Shown here: piece after piece, positions 27,208 through 28,042 of the stretch | Position numbering within the stretch: position 1 is the stretch's first letter | How the letters are laid out: the number at the start of each line of letters is the position of its first letter | Source of the DNA: a virus | Direction: 5' to 3' (one strand) | DNA length: 28,042 nt | Virus record (IMG/VR): IMGVR_UViG_3300047548_001368 | Coordinates: 1-28,042 of that record | The notes under the pieces: model-generated | The model's input: the letters and a program-made list of their open reading frames with translations, nothing else | Databases searched by the model: none | Told to the model about the DNA's origin: nothing | Program-made: the position numbers and the translations under genes

Positions 27208-28042
27208 GATTAGAATTGACGAGATTTACAACAATACCTTTTGGCCTTGGATCAATCAACACATCCCCGGCACTAGAACTTTTTTCTGTGATCCACCGGG
27301 GCGCAGTGACCCTGATGCACTATTCAACTACGGCAGAGATGACATTGCTGAAAACAACTTTGTTTTCTTACACGATCAAGAACCCATACACCTAGACCTA
27401 CACAAGCCATTGTTCGATGACGTTAAGCTGAGAACCAATGATATCACTCGGGACGGATCCAACAGCATCAAAGGTCATGTAATCGTTAGTGAAAAGGGAG
27501 AATATGTCCAAAAGCTCACTGATATATATGGCTGGAAAAGCCATTATTACTTTTATCACGGCTGGGCCTGCAAGGATTGGTTCCGCGGCTATGACAAAAC
27601 TTTCTTAATCCCCAGGGCAGAACACAGAGCACCAACTCGCACCTTTATGAGTCCAAACCGGATTGTTGCCGGTAAGAGAGACCATAGAGTTTTGTTTTTG
27701 TACAATGTATTCCGTCACGGCTTGGATCACAATTACATTTCGGCTCCTAGGATATGTCCCTACGAAAACGTCGATATATCACAAATAGCACTGAAGTATA
27801 ATAACATATATGCTGACATAGAACAAGTGTTCTTGGATGCTGAATTACCTAAACTGTTTGCTGGCGAAGAAACACAAATTATGACCTCTTGTTGGTTAGG
27901 CAACTACGCAGAAGCACAGGATAGTTTGGTGTATGTGCCCACTGAAACAGTGTACTTTGGCCAGCGCCTGCACATTACTGAAAAAACGTTCAAAGCCATT
28001 GCTCTGGAAATGCCTTTTGTATTGGTTGCTCCTGCGCATAGC
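27206..28042 (+). CDS. Glycosyltransferase-like protein (partial, runs off the window)
   Basis: The first 279 residues of a paralog of the gene at 7519-8682. Shared blocks in order: HDQEPIHLDL, HYYFYHGWACKDWFR, a central (S/D)xxVY-rich part, and PTETVYFGQRLHITEKTFKAI with ALEMPFVLVAPAHS at the window edge; the last matches HLTEKIFKPIVAQRPFMLAAAP. The C-terminal half is missing. The frame has a stop at 27191-27193, so ATG 27206 is the first usable start. It overlaps the divergent start codon of the large repeat gene; no Shine-Dalgarno is present. Confidence 0.75.
   Translation, partial: MIRIDEIYNNTFWPWINQHIPGTRTFFCDPPGRSDPDALFNYGRDDIAENNFVFLHDQEPIHLDLHKPLFDDVKLRTNDITRDGSNSIKGHVIVSEKGEYVQKLTDIYGWKSHYYFYHGWACKDWFRGYDKTFLIPRAEHRAPTRTFMSPNRIVAGKRDHRVLFLYNVFRHGLDHNYISAPRICPYENVDISQIALKYNNIYADIEQVFLDAELPKLFAGEETQIMTSCWLGNYAEAQDSLVYVPTETVYFGQRLHITEKTFKAIALEMPFVLVAPAHS

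Overview
The window looks like part of the genome of a large tailed phage of the T4 superfamily. The evidence is tightly packed, often overlapping small genes, a tRNA cluster, a T4 Rnl1-type RNA ligase, ThyX, two free-standing GIY-YIG homing endonucleases, TATAAATA late-promoter-like boxes, and a protein that starts with a T4-like capsid-targeting sequence. No capsid, tail, terminase or polymerase gene lies inside it, so the assignment is an inference. A TctC/Bug-type periplasmic binding protein, a family most expanded in Burkholderiales, and good sigma70 promoters suggest a betaproteobacterial host. There are no insertion sequences, rRNA genes or CRISPR arrays.

Layout. 1-434: end of a gene, then tRNA genes (Pro-GGG and Ser-CGA clear; a Trp-like and another tRNA-like element are degenerate). 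443-2555: YkuK-type RNase H fold protein, a structured non-coding gap, a helical protein, a small Cys protein, and a phage copy of the RNA polymerase omega subunit. 2551-6044: two promoter-driven operons encoding a protein tyrosine phosphatase, a P-loop kinase, a metallophosphoesterase, an HD (SpoT/MESH1-like) hydrolase and an RNA ligase. 6015-8682: GIY-YIG endonuclease, small paralogous proteins and a glycosyltransferase-like gene. 8704-10781: small HTH-like protein, MoxR/CobS-like AAA+ ATPase and two small proteins. 10791-13081: PP-loop protein and the TctC-like protein. 13150-18235: VWA/DUF2201 partner of the AAA+ protein, then a run of very small, mostly membrane proteins around an SPFH lipoprotein. 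18260-20203: T4-like conserved proteins and ThyX. 20187-22861: two small paralogs, a nucleotide-sugar epimerase and a DegT aminotransferase. 22842-28042: second GIY-YIG gene, capsid-targeted protein, a 1004-residue repeat/glycosyltransferase-like protein and a truncated glycosyltransferase-like gene.

How parts fit together. The leftward operons appear early or middle and rely on host sigma70: eight promoters have a -35 of TTGACC or close to it, an exactly 17-bp spacer and a near-perfect TATAAT, and four of them follow a shared GTAATAC/AGTACTAC inverted motif. The kinase, phosphoesterase and ligase could repair host-cleaved tRNA; the HD hydrolase could lower alarmones; omega could act on host RNA polymerase; the SPFH lipoprotein and small membrane proteins would act at the host envelope; the epimerase, aminotransferase and glycosyltransferase-like genes could make and attach a sugar. 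These roles are inferences from families and context.

Most notable signals: phage-encoded omega; a leader hairpin in front of both GIY-YIG genes that is preserved by compensatory base changes; a dispersed family of small proteins ending in a D/N...F-L-R/K-W motif, where the codons for LRW double as the ribosome-binding site of the next gene; a capsid-targeting-like protein with repeated VAE sites; an exact 198-bp protein repeat; and two divergent genes whose start codons overlap in one CATG.
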